From Symsagittifera roscoffensis (lineage: Eukaryota > Xenacoelomorpha > Acoela > Convolutidae): DNA of 64,000 nucleotides. The position numbers were made by a program, and so were the translations under genes. Location of the stretch: contig NC_087063.1 of assembly GCF_963678635.1 (NCBI RefSeq), forward strand, positions 83,313,574 to 83,377,573, read 5' to 3'. Below, piece after piece: positions 43,216 to 52,454 of this stretch (the first letter of the stretch is position 1; every line of letters starts with the position of its first letter). The notes below the pieces were generated by a model. That model was not told the DNA's origin and searched no databases. It saw only the letters and a program-made list of their open reading frames with translations.

Positions 43216-45087
43216 TTAACTGTCTCTAGTGTCAACTCTCGGTCCCAAGCGATCAGACAAGACCCTTGAGGCCAGGAATGGTGGGTTCGGAGGTGGTCCT
43301 AAAGTGAATTGGGCTGTCTCTAGCAGATCCGTCTCCAGCGCATTTATGTGTTCTTGGAAGACGTCGTTTAGCCACTCTGCTCCCCTCGGTCTATCAAAAT
43401 GGATTCCATCACTGGAGGTGTCTTCAGGGAATCCCTCTTTCTCCATGCGCTCTGCCACGTCCAACAGTCTGACAGGGAGTACACTCTTCCGGTGGATGTC
43501 TCTTATCCCCTTGTTTAGGTTCCGCACCTTCTCATTCATCTCCAAGGCATGCTGATCAAACATCATATTGTAGGGGACAGTACATATCGTCAACAGGATG
43601 GGGTCCATCTGAATCCTCAGTTCCTCAAGAACGCAGCTCACCTTATCGTGCAGCCTTGTTATTTTCCTCGCTTCACCCCTTGATACATCGTTGGTCCCGA
43701 TCATCAGGGTCACCGTGTATAGTTTGGTCATCCCCAGCATGTCAAGCGTTGCTAACATCTGTGGCGTGGCAGCTCCAGCGAAACTCAAGATTCCCGTCTG
43801 CCAGTGCGATCGGATCCGGGTCAACACCCGCACCAGGCTGTACCCTACGATTAGATGAACCGCACCTTCTGGTACCCGGGGTGGCGCCATGTATTGCACC
43901 CAGGCCGCATCATGAAAGCAGTCTCTCCTAGCTTTCTGCTCCGTGCTCCAGTCCAGCCGATTGTGCCTGTGGTACCTCCCCTCTGTGTTCTTCTTATAAC
44001 TCAAGATCACGACACTCCTAACCGGCTGCTCCCTCCACGTCGGGGGAAGCTCCGGTCTTGCCGAACTCTCACGACTCTTTTGTCGCAATCTCTCGCCCAG
44101 TTCTCTCAAGCGCGATGAGCCGCCGCTCACCTGACCGTCACTCGAGGTCGAGGTTGGGGTATATCCCGGCAGCTCCACATCCATCAGTGGGCGTATGGGT
44201 TGCGTCTCTAGGCTACGCAAGGAAGACGTTGCGTCATTCGGTATCCAAACTTCCAACCCTTCACTCATGTGTTCACGGGCCTCGCGGTCAAGGTTGAACC
44301 GTGCTCTTGCTCTGGGGGCCTCATCCACCTCCATACGTGACTCTGGCCTCGAGCTGGTGACCACTCGCTCCTTCGGCCTGGCTCCCTTCTGTACATCAAG
44401 CTCGCGTTGTCGTTGTTCTATTCTATCTAATTCCGACCTCAGTTGATCACGATTTGCGGCGTTCTCCCGCACCCTTAACTCCTGTTGATGCTCAGCTTTT
44501 TGTATCTCAAGCAACCTCAGAGCCTGGTCTTGCTCATTGACCGCCTGGTCCCTTTCCAGCTGAACCTTCTCCCGATCCAGATTTGCCTGATCCCGATCGA
44601 GGTTCGCCTTATTCCTTTCCTTCTGCGTCTTCTCGAGCTCTTTCTTTAGAACACCTAGATCCGGATATGCCTCGGTCGTCTGTTGCATTCGTGACATCGA
44701 TGGCACCCTACTCGAGCTCTGGCTGGTGGACCTTACTGTTGGCCTAGTCGGTAGTGGGAATTCCCCTGCGCCATATTCGGTATTGTTATTCAGGCCAGGA
44801 TTCCTTGCCAAGTCAAAACCCCTTACTCCTCCATCCACATTCCAAGACAACCATCTGGTCTGTTCTTGGTTCGATATTCCCTCGGTGGTGTAGCCGATCA
44901 TCAAGACAGCCTCCGTTGCAGACTCCCTGCACTCACCCTGGTCCTCCAACTGGAGGATGGCATTCAGCATCACCGCCATTCTCTCGTCTATTTGGGTATA
45001 GTCCAAGTCCCTCAGGCGCCTGTACAGCTCATCAAGAGTGGGCTTCCTCAGGGCCGCGGGCACGGAGATTCAGAATCGGTCTGCCAT
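43216..45087 (-). CDS. ORF3 module 1, copy C: coiled coil plus SGNH/GDSL-type hydrolase
   Basis: An ATG lies at 45085-45087, but a TGA follows as codon 6 (45070-45072). The rest is open to the TAA at 43216-43218 (615 codons if counted from GTG at 45063). Residues below use that count. The order is an N-terminal helical segment, a long Glu/Arg/Gln-rich coiled coil (about 136-230), a Ser/Pro-rich linker, then an SGNH domain (about 348-590). Block I reads Gly407-Tyr-Ser409-Leu, where copies A and B have Gly-Asp-Ser. Block III Gly456-Thr-Asn458-Asp and block V Asp552-Gly-Ile-His555 are intact. Such enzymes cleave carboxyl esters. Acetylesterase-like SGNH domains are known from CR1-type LINEs, but this placement after an LTR-element pol is unusual. 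Expression probably uses a spliced RNA (acceptor at 45301). Confidence 0.82.
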
Positions 45088-45587
45088 TCTTTGTAACTTC
45101 GGGATGTATGTAGGTAGATGTTAACCAGCTCAAGAATTACCTTACCAACTCGAGTATTACCCAATTCAAGAATTCTCTAGAAATGTCCTCTTGCAAGTAC
45201 TTGCTGTAGATTCGGATTATCGCGTGTTCAATCAAGATTCTCTCTTTCTGTTTCTCGCTTGAGTGTAGTTGGATTTTCAACTTTGTTTTTCAAACTTGAT
45301 CTGAAAACAGAAAGCTCATTAAAACTTAGCATGTCACGTTCCTAACCTAAAGACCCCCCTTTTACCAGTATGGTTAAAATCTTATCTTTTCATATCACTC
45401 AAAATAATTCGATAGGAATTCCCTGAAAAGCATGCAGATTCATTTTATGTTTTAGCACCGTTCACTCGTTTTAAAATTTAATTGTCATGCCAATCATATC
45501 TTTAAGATTCCTTTACCTGCGCCGCACCCCAGTACCTAACTCAAGACTCCTCCCTCACACCCGACCTGATACCTCCATGTACCCGAC
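45088..45587 (-). other. Spacer between pol and ORF3, copy C
   Basis: About 500 bp, AT-rich and without a gene. It contains the predicted splice acceptor at 45301-45302. An internal promoter cannot be excluded. Confidence 0.55.
45301..45302 (-). other. Predicted 3' splice site upstream of ORF3, copy C
   Basis: CTTTCTGTTTTCAG followed by ATC on the minus strand is a good metazoan acceptor, about 213 nt before the ORF3 ATG. Copy B has a matching site (CTTTTTAG, then ATC). A donor in the leader or gag was not identified. Confidence 0.45.
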
Positions 45588-48500
45588 TCAGGCGATGCTC
45601 AAGTAGTACTTCTTGTGAAGATGCACCATTATCTCTGTTTCTGCAAAGACCACATGTAGGATAGCATACAATTCCCTCGAGCTCAGTTTGCCCCTATTTG
45701 GGTCGTACACCGGCATCGAGACCTCCACTATTCCTCTTTCAATCATGAAGTCACGTAGTCTTGTCAGTGCCAATATCACGTGTTCGGGATCAATTGTGTT
45801 TCTGTCGTTGACTCTCGTTACTAGGAAGCAGAGGTATTTGCCCGGGACTTGTGCCACTGACGGTGGAAGCGCTGCCATGCCTCCCAGTCCTGGCCTCTGT
45901 CTGAACAGAAACTCTACGTTCTGGTACTCTCTTTTGAAGTCAGCCTCCAATCTTGATTTGAAACTCATGTCCGCCGTGATGCAGATCGCGCTGGTCCTGT
46001 TTGACAGGATGAAGTCGCTATCCGTTATCATGATGTTCTCTGAGTATTCATTGGGTATTTCGAATTTCGTTTTGAAATTCCTTCCTATGGTAGGCTCTGG
46101 TTCTTCTTCCTCCAGTTCCAATCCGCTTGTTTCCCTCACTTCCTTGAGCTTCTTTATCATCAAATTTTTGGTGTGGGTAAGTCCTGACCCCACTCCCCGG
46201 ACAAAAATATTTATCGACGTCCCCGTCGATGTAGTCTGGTCTGAATTGTCCTTAGGGATGTCCAGTGGCCTGTCTGTTGCTGTCCATCCGAAAAGAGGGT
46301 CCTCTGTCTTCATGTAATTTGCTGCTGATACATCGATTTGCTGAATGCTTTGTCCTTCGCGGCTCTCGTCTTTGACATCACGCATCCACTCTAGAATCCT
46401 CAAGTTCGTGTTCTCCCTCCTTTCTATTTCACTCTGCTCGAGATCCGTCTCCAATTCTGGCGTCGAGTAATCATCCTGCGGATAATGTCCACCATCGTCA
46501 ATGACCTGCCATTCCTCTTCGGCTTCCAGTTCGCCTGCGCTTAGTAGTTCATCGCCCAACTTGTCTGGCTGTATCTTATCGATCAAGAAGTCATCCCCGT
46601 ACCTATTGTACCTCATACCTGTTCGTTTACGATTGCCAGTCCTGGTTTCCGGTGGTGTTGGTCGATCCGGCTCCATCCACTTCGGTACCTCGTTTTGCTC
46701 TGGGTCGTTCCAGTCTTCTTCTACAAATGAACCTGCATCCGACTCCACTTCTATCTTTTCGTTGTCGTCCAAACTCAAGTTCTCATTACCATCATTTTTC
46801 TCTCTAGTGCCTTTCTCATTCACTTCGCACGCTGGTTCCACCACCAGGTACTCAAGACCTTCCATGTCTTTTGGTAGGCACCAGTCCTCCGGGGACGGGA
46901 CGTGAGGCTTCAGATTTTCGTAATGTGCTGCTCGCCCTGTACTCAAGCGATAGAACCGTCCTTGTTGATGTACTTCCGTAATCATGAATGGTCCTCTCCA
47001 TTTCTTGAGTAGTTTCTTTGTTCCCTTGGGCGGTATGACATTTTGGAAGACCCACACGTATTGGCCCACTTCGTATGGCTTTGCTCTTAGTATCTTTTCG
47101 TCATATTTCTTGCGTTGCCTCATTTGCGCTTGCGCCGTGTTTCTCCGACATAGCTCGTTTAGCTCTTGTTGTCTTTTGATCGCTTCCTTCACGTATGCTT
47201 GAGGTGACGTCCTCTTCCCCTCGTACTCCGGGTAGAAGAATGTTATAGGCATTGCCCTTTCCCTGCCTGTCAACATCATGAAAGGACTGATGCCCGTCGT
47301 TGAGTGCTGAGTACTATTATAGGCTCCTACTACCTGTGGCAGATATTTGTCCCAGTCCGTCATGTATCTCGAGCAGTACACCCTGAGCATGTTGACCAGT
47401 GTCCTGTTCTGTCTCTCTACCAACCCATTGGTCTGTGGATGATAGGTCGTCGAGTGTGCTTGAGCAATGTGTGATCTCTTCATCAATTCTTTTGTCAAGT
47501 CCCCCACGAAAGCCTTGCCGTTGTCCGACTGGAAAGTCATTGGACAACCATACCGCGATATCCAATGCGTTATCAGGTGATCACATGTCTCCTCTGCTGA
47601 GGCTGTCTGGCACGGAACCGCTTCCGCCAACTTGGTGAAGTGATCTATTATAACTAGTATTTGGTTATAACCCGACTCCGTCATGCAGATTTTCTGATGG
47701 TCTATCTGCACCACCTCATTGAATTCCGAACTCTCGACAGACTTGAGGGGAAACTTCATCTTCCTTGGGTCTTTTACTTGAAGGCATGCTAGGCAGGCAT
47801 TCACCCATCTCTCGCAAGCTTTTCTCATTCCCGGCCAGTCAAACCTGTGAAGTATCCTTTGTTGTACTTTATCTATCCCCTGGTGGCCCATCTGGTCGTG
47901 TGATCTAAAAAACACCTCCGTTTGGTACAATTGTGGTAGTATGATGAGGTTGTGTTTGTGTAATATTTTTTCCTCATCTCTTCTCTTGCACGCTACCACC
48001 CCTTCAGCTGTGTGATAAAGTAAGTCTCTCTTTTCATTGTAGAACTGGCTCAAGATCTTGTAGCTGTCTTCCTCAAGTTCCCCCTTCTCCTTGACTCCCG
48101 AATGGATCCATTTGGAGAGGTTACTTGTCATTTTGTCATTCTTCTGGGCCCTTATTAGGTCAGACAGCCTGTATCTCGCCTTAACGTGCTCCTTTAGCGC
48201 CATGATCTGTCCATTCATCTCACCAGGGTTGTGGATGTCATCGCTCAGTTTCACACATATCATCCTTTTCACGATTTTCATGTCGTCTTCTGGTACCAGA
48301 TTCGTTCTGACGTTTGAGTTGCACGATAGTTCCCTTAGTGGTTTTCTTGAAACTGCTATTTTCTCCAGCTCTTCACCACCTCGTACCTCTTGTATTTCCA
48401 GATTGTACGTCCCTGAAGATGGATCCGTCTGTAATTCCCTGTCGTGCTGTCTTATCTTCTCTTCCGCCAGTATCATGCATAGACTGTCTTGGTCTTCGCT

Positions 48501-51500
48501 GCTCTCATCCGAGTCTTCATCCCATTCTTCACGCTCCCCGGACAATTTCCCTTCTCCGGTTTCGTCTTCTCCCATGAATCTGGACCACTCCCCGGACTCT
48601 TGATCTAGTCCCAGGTGTTCAATTCCTTCTCTGAATGTTACTTTCTTATCCCTGACTTTTGTCTGCTCCAGAATTTTTTCGGGGATTTTTTCAACTAGTG
48701 ATCGCACAACTTCCTTGCTATCAGTGATGCTTCCTTTTGAGACGTCAGTATTGTCCACTGTTTCTTCTCTCCGAAGTATGGTTAGTTCCGGTGCCTCCTG
48801 ACCTTTCCCTTGGATCACGGGCTTGTCATCTGATAGTTTCTCAAGCAGCCTCATTAAGTCTTCATCTATTCGGACCGTTCCCTCCTCTACCTGGATGAGA
48901 TCATAACCTTTTGCCTTGAGTGTTTCCCTCACGATCTTGGACTTGAGCATTATTCCTATCGGAATCCCTCTGCTTTTCTTCAAGATGGTCTTTTCAAGAG
49001 GCTCTTTCGGCAATTCGGGATGATCTTCAATCGGTTTGCCTGATTTGTCCAGCCATCTCGTGAGTGGAAGACTGTCGTACGTTTCTTTGTCCATAAAGGA
49101 GAAGCCGTCTTTGATCTCAGGTCTGTCCGCCTCTCTTTGTTCTTGCCTCTCGTAGAACTCCGTCTTCTTACTCAAGCTGTCAGCATTTTGATGTTTATCT
49201 CGTGTTCTGTGCTCAATTATCATGTTGTATCCATCCAAGCGAACTATCCACCTCCCAATATAGCTCTGGTCCATTGAGTACGTTTTCAGCCAGCTTAGTG
49301 CTCGGTTGTCGACTCGCAGCTTGAAGGGTTCACTGCCTAAGTATGCTCTGTATTTTTCGACAAAGGTGACCACCGCGAACATCTCTGCTTTCGGTGCTCC
49401 GTACTTCATTTCTGTGTCACTTAGGACCTTGCTCCCGTATGCTATTGGTCTCAAGACTGTCTTCCCATTCCATTCTTGTTCTTGATGGAGAATCCCAGAA
49501 ATAGCGACTACTGACGCATCCGTGTCTAGCACGTACATCCCCTTCTCAGTCGGCATACCCAGTACTGGTGCCTCACACAGCTCTTTCTTTATTCTCTGGA
49601 ATGACTCTTCTGCCGCGTTGTTCCACGTGAACTTCTTGCCCTTATGTCTCATTAATTGTTGCATCGGGTATACCTTGTCCGCATAGCCCTTGATGAATTC
49701 TCTATAATAGTTGGCGAAACGCAGGAAGCTCATCAGCTGGTGCTCCGTCTTCGGTGATTTCCAGGTTAGGACTGCTTCCACGGCGTCTGGATCAGGTCTG
49801 ATACCGTGTTTATCTACCATCCTGCCCAAGTATTTAATCGAGTCCTTGAGTATCTCGCACTTTGATGGTTTACACTTCAGCCCCGATCTTTTCATGCACG
49901 CGAACACCTCGTCAAGCCTCTCGATGTGGTCTTCTAGTGTTGGCGTTGCTATTACCACGTCGTCCACGTAGCACATTACCAGGTTGCCGTACTTCTTCGT
50001 CACGCCTATTAGCGCGTGTGCCATCAACCGCTGAAACGTGGCTGTGGCATTGCAAAGTCCAAACGGCATCCGTTTCCATTGAAACAGACCCAACTCGCAG
50101 GCAAACCCTGTCTTGTCCCTGTCCTGCTTCCTTAGTGGTACTTGCCAAAAGGCTGAGCCTAAATCAAGAGTCGTAAAAAATTTTGCATCACCTAACTTCG
50201 AGAGGCTCTCATCAATCCTAGGTATGGGATAGGCATCCTTCACCGTGACGGAGTTCAGGTATCGAAAGTCACAACAAAACCTCAACTGGTCGCCTTTCTT
50301 TTTGGCCATCACTACTCCACACGCCCACGGTGACTTGGATGGCTCTATCATGTCATACTCTAGTAACGTCTCGATCTCTTTTCTACACGCGTCCGATTTG
50401 TGTGGGGTCATGCGCCTCGCCCCCTCCCTGTGTGGTACCGCGTTTTCCTCAAGTTCTATTTCATGCTCAACGAAATTGCAACACCCGATATCCGCCTTAT
50501 GCCTCGAAAAAACATCCTCGTTCCGCTCTAGTACGTCCTTGATGGCTTCGAGCTGTTCATCTTTCAGTTTGCCCCTCAAATGTTCAATCTCCGGCAGAAC
50601 CGGTTTTTCATTTTGCGTTTCATCTAGTATGGGTCGCTCTGGAAAGTTCGAACAGCTCGAAAGACCATCATCCGTTTCTGACTTAAGTGATTTAATAAGA
50701 CCTGATGAATCTTTTATTTTCTGCAATCGTCTCAAGATACAAATTTTGTCCCTGTGATTGGGACAATCAAAAACTTCATTTTGTTTTGAGTTTTCAATTG
50801 TTTCATATCGAGTTTTAACCGGTAAAGCATATCCCAGTTTCCTCCCTCTCTGTATCGTGATCGGTATATCAAGGGTATTCAACAAGACACTGACGCAGAG
50901 GCCGCTCTTCGTTATCGAAAATGATCTTCCTAAAACAGCAGCGCTTTGACTATTAGGATTTGGAACTATACACACTTGCTTGTTGTCACTTAGTTCATTA
51001 TAATTTTTCATCCTCAAGCTTACGATTGCCGCTTCATTAGCTTTTAACCTCACTCTCCTACTCAAGAATACCGGTGCTTTGTTTTCATTTGCCATTATTA
51101 AATTTACCGGTTTAATTGCGTACCTCCTATCCGGGTTCCGTATCCTGAACATCGCATTATTTAGATCTATCGTTACGTCGAAATTCCTGATGAAGTCTCT
51201 GCCCAAAATGAATTGGTCAGATTCATCTAGGTTTTCTACCACGATGAAGCTCATCCACAGGTTACGTTCCCCCAAATTGAGGGCTATTATCGGCGTCCTG
51301 CCCAGCACCCGTAGGGCCCCTTTGTTTGCAGCTGACAGCCGTATTCTCGAGTCTATCAAGTCACCTTTGTCAAAGCCCATCTTTTCCCATGTTTCGATTG
51401 GTATGACGCTCAAGACTGCTCCCGTGTCAAGTAATCCACGCAACTGAGTCTTTTTGCCATTTATGTCTAGCACGTGCCCTGTCACGTCTGCTTCCGTCCC

Positions 51501-52445
51501 GATGTGCATTGCATCTTCTTCAAGCATGGCACAGTGTCCGATCGATCTTACTTTCAACTCTTCTTTCCCTACATAGATTTGTCCAATTAGGTCTTCGTCG
51601 CATGTTATCATCGTCTTGGTATAGATGTTGATTCCATCTATATTTAGCATCACCTCGTGTGGACCATAAGCTTCAGTGTACCTATTATCAACACGTACCG
51701 ACTTACTGCCCCCTCTCGTGAGTAGTGCTCTGAGCGCTCTAGAAGTCGTTTGTGGACTTATTCCACTCAAGTAGTCTGCATACACGTCAATGTGCATTAT
51801 CGTCTGGTCGCTTGGCTCGCTCAAGTTTCTGGTTACTTCGTGGCCGCCCACTGTGATTATCGACATTATTCTTGCTCCGATTTTCGATATTCCAAAAGGT
51901 TTACCTGTCACCATTTTCACGGTGTTACAATTCCCGTTCTTTGTTGAGCCCGTTCTAGCATCTGGTACTGAGTTCGATCCGGTTAATGCTTCGTTAAAAT
52001 TCTGTCTTTCGATCTCCAACTTTAGTCGTTGCTCTATTTCTTTCGCAGCCAGATCTTGTTTCACTTTGGCAATTGCTTCCGTCGCCGCTTTCTCATAATT
52101 TATCTCTAGAGAGCTCCCGGCCGCGGACTCTAACGCACCGCTAACATGTGTTACAGCTTTCACTGTCTTCGTCGGCAATTCGGTGTTTGGTGCTCCTAAG
52201 TTTCTAGATTCAAACTCGTTTTGCCTGTTCCGTTGATTCTGCACCGCCGCTAATGCCAACTTATGTTTGGGGTGATTCTGGTCCTTGACCGCTTCCCAGA
52301 ACAAGGGACAATCCATTCTGAAGTGCCCCTCCTGGTTACAGAAGAAGCATCTGGCGCCTATCTTGATGATTAAGCCATTATAGTACTCGTGTTCCTCCAT
52401 CTGGCTGATATCCTCTTCATCCGGTGCATAACCTAGGCTCTTCAT
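45588..52445 (-). CDS. pol: Pol polyprotein with C-terminal macro-like domain, copy C
   Basis: The frame has 2285 codons, in the same frame as gag after one TAA; the ATG at 52445 is probably not a real start. Domains in order: CCHC knuckle (33-46); aspartic protease (Asp-Thr-Gly-Ala 340-343); RT (Tyr-Val-Asp-Asp 826-829); RNase H (Asp976, Glu1021, Asp1046, Asp1089); a spacer of about 350 residues, acidic in its middle; integrase with HHCC finger (His1516, His1521, Cys1551, Cys1554), triad Asp1582, Asp1641, Glu1677, and Gly-Pro-Phe C-terminal motif (1818-1820). An acidic linker follows, then a domain at about 2075-2285 that aligns by eye with TARG1/OARD1-type macro domains. All catalytic residues of PR, RT, RNase H and integrase are present. 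The frame is about twice the usual pol length. It would replicate and integrate the element. Confidence 0.92.
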   Translation of the reverse strand: MKSLGYAPDEEDISQMEEHEYYNGLIIKIGARCFFCNQEGHFRMDCPLFWEAVKDQNHPKHKLALAAVQNQRNRQNEFESRNLGAPNTELPTKTVKAVTHVSGALESAAGSSLEINYEKAATEAIAKVKQDLAAKEIEQRLKLEIERQNFNEALTGSNSVPDARTGSTKNGNCNTVKMVTGKPFGISKIGARIMSIITVGGHEVTRNLSEPSDQTIMHIDVYADYLSGISPQTTSRALRALLTRGGSKSVRVDNRYTEAYGPHEVMLNIDGINIYTKTMITCDEDLIGQIYVGKEELKVRSIGHCAMLEEDAMHIGTEADVTGHVLDINGKKTQLRGLLDTGAVLSVIPIETWEKMGFDKGDLIDSRIRLSAANKGALRVLGRTPIIALNLGERNLWMSFIVVENLDESDQFILGRDFIRNFDVTIDLNNAMFRIRNPDRRYAIKPVNLIMANENKAPVFLSRRVRLKANEAAIVSLRMKNYNELSDNKQVCIVPNPNSQSAAVLGRSFSITKSGLCVSVLLNTLDIPITIQRGRKLGYALPVKTRYETIENSKQNEVFDCPNHRDKICILRRLQKIKDSSGLIKSLKSETDDGLSSCSNFPERPILDETQNEKPVLPEIEHLRGKLKDEQLEAIKDVLERNEDVFSRHKADIGCCNFVEHEIELEENAVPHREGARRMTPHKSDACRKEIETLLEYDMIEPSKSPWACGVVMAKKKGDQLRFCCDFRYLNSVTVKDAYPIPRIDESLSKLGDAKFFTTLDLGSAFWQVPLRKQDRDKTGFACELGLFQWKRMPFGLCNATATFQRLMAHALIGVTKKYGNLVMCYVDDVVIATPTLEDHIERLDEVFACMKRSGLKCKPSKCEILKDSIKYLGRMVDKHGIRPDPDAVEAVLTWKSPKTEHQLMSFLRFANYYREFIKGYADKVYPMQQLMRHKGKKFTWNNAAEESFQRIKKELCEAPVLGMPTEKGMYVLDTDASVVAISGILHQEQEWNGKTVLRPIAYGSKVLSDTEMKYGAPKAEMFAVVTFVEKYRAYLGSEPFKLRVDNRALSWLKTYSMDQSYIGRWIVRLDGYNMIIEHRTRDKHQNADSLSKKTEFYERQEQREADRPEIKDGFSFMDKETYDSLPLTRWLDKSGKPIEDHPELPKEPLEKTILKKSRGIPIGIMLKSKIVRETLKAKGYDLIQVEEGTVRIDEDLMRLLEKLSDDKPVIQGKGQEAPELTILRREETVDNTDVSKGSITDSKEVVRSLVEKIPEKILEQTKVRDKKVTFREGIEHLGLDQESGEWSRFMGEDETGEGKLSGEREEWDEDSDESSEDQDSLCMILAEEKIRQHDRELQTDPSSGTYNLEIQEVRGGEELEKIAVSRKPLRELSCNSNVRTNLVPEDDMKIVKRMICVKLSDDIHNPGEMNGQIMALKEHVKARYRLSDLIRAQKNDKMTSNLSKWIHSGVKEKGELEEDSYKILSQFYNEKRDLLYHTAEGVVACKRRDEEKILHKHNLIILPQLYQTEVFFRSHDQMGHQGIDKVQQRILHRFDWPGMRKACERWVNACLACLQVKDPRKMKFPLKSVESSEFNEVVQIDHQKICMTESGYNQILVIIDHFTKLAEAVPCQTASAEETCDHLITHWISRYGCPMTFQSDNGKAFVGDLTKELMKRSHIAQAHSTTYHPQTNGLVERQNRTLVNMLRVYCSRYMTDWDKYLPQVVGAYNSTQHSTTGISPFMMLTGRERAMPITFFYPEYEGKRTSPQAYVKEAIKRQQELNELCRRNTAQAQMRQRKKYDEKILRAKPYEVGQYVWVFQNVIPPKGTKKLLKKWRGPFMITEVHQQGRFYRLSTGRAAHYENLKPHVPSPEDWCLPKDMEGLEYLVVEPACEVNEKGTREKNDGNENLSLDDNEKIEVESDAGSFVEEDWNDPEQNEVPKWMEPDRPTPPETRTGNRKRTGMRYNRYGDDFLIDKIQPDKLGDELLSAGELEAEEEWQVIDDGGHYPQDDYSTPELETDLEQSEIERRENTNLRILEWMRDVKDESREGQSIQQIDVSAANYMKTEDPLFGWTATDRPLDIPKDNSDQTTSTGTSINIFVRGVGSGLTHTKNLMIKKLKEVRETSGLELEEEEPEPTIGRNFKTKFEIPNEYSENIMITDSDFILSNRTSAICITADMSFKSRLEADFKREYQNVEFLFRQRPGLGGMAALPPSVAQVPGKYLCFLVTRVNDRNTIDPEHVILALTRLRDFMIERGIVEVSMPVYDPNRGKLSSRELYAILHVVFAETEIMVHLHKKYYLSIA

Positions 52446-52454
52446 GCCTTGTTT

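Noticed and set aside
45063-45063. GTG as start of ORF3 module 1
   Set aside because: GTG is not a usual start in animals; the in-frame ATG at 45085-45087, followed by a TGA, is the likelier original start.
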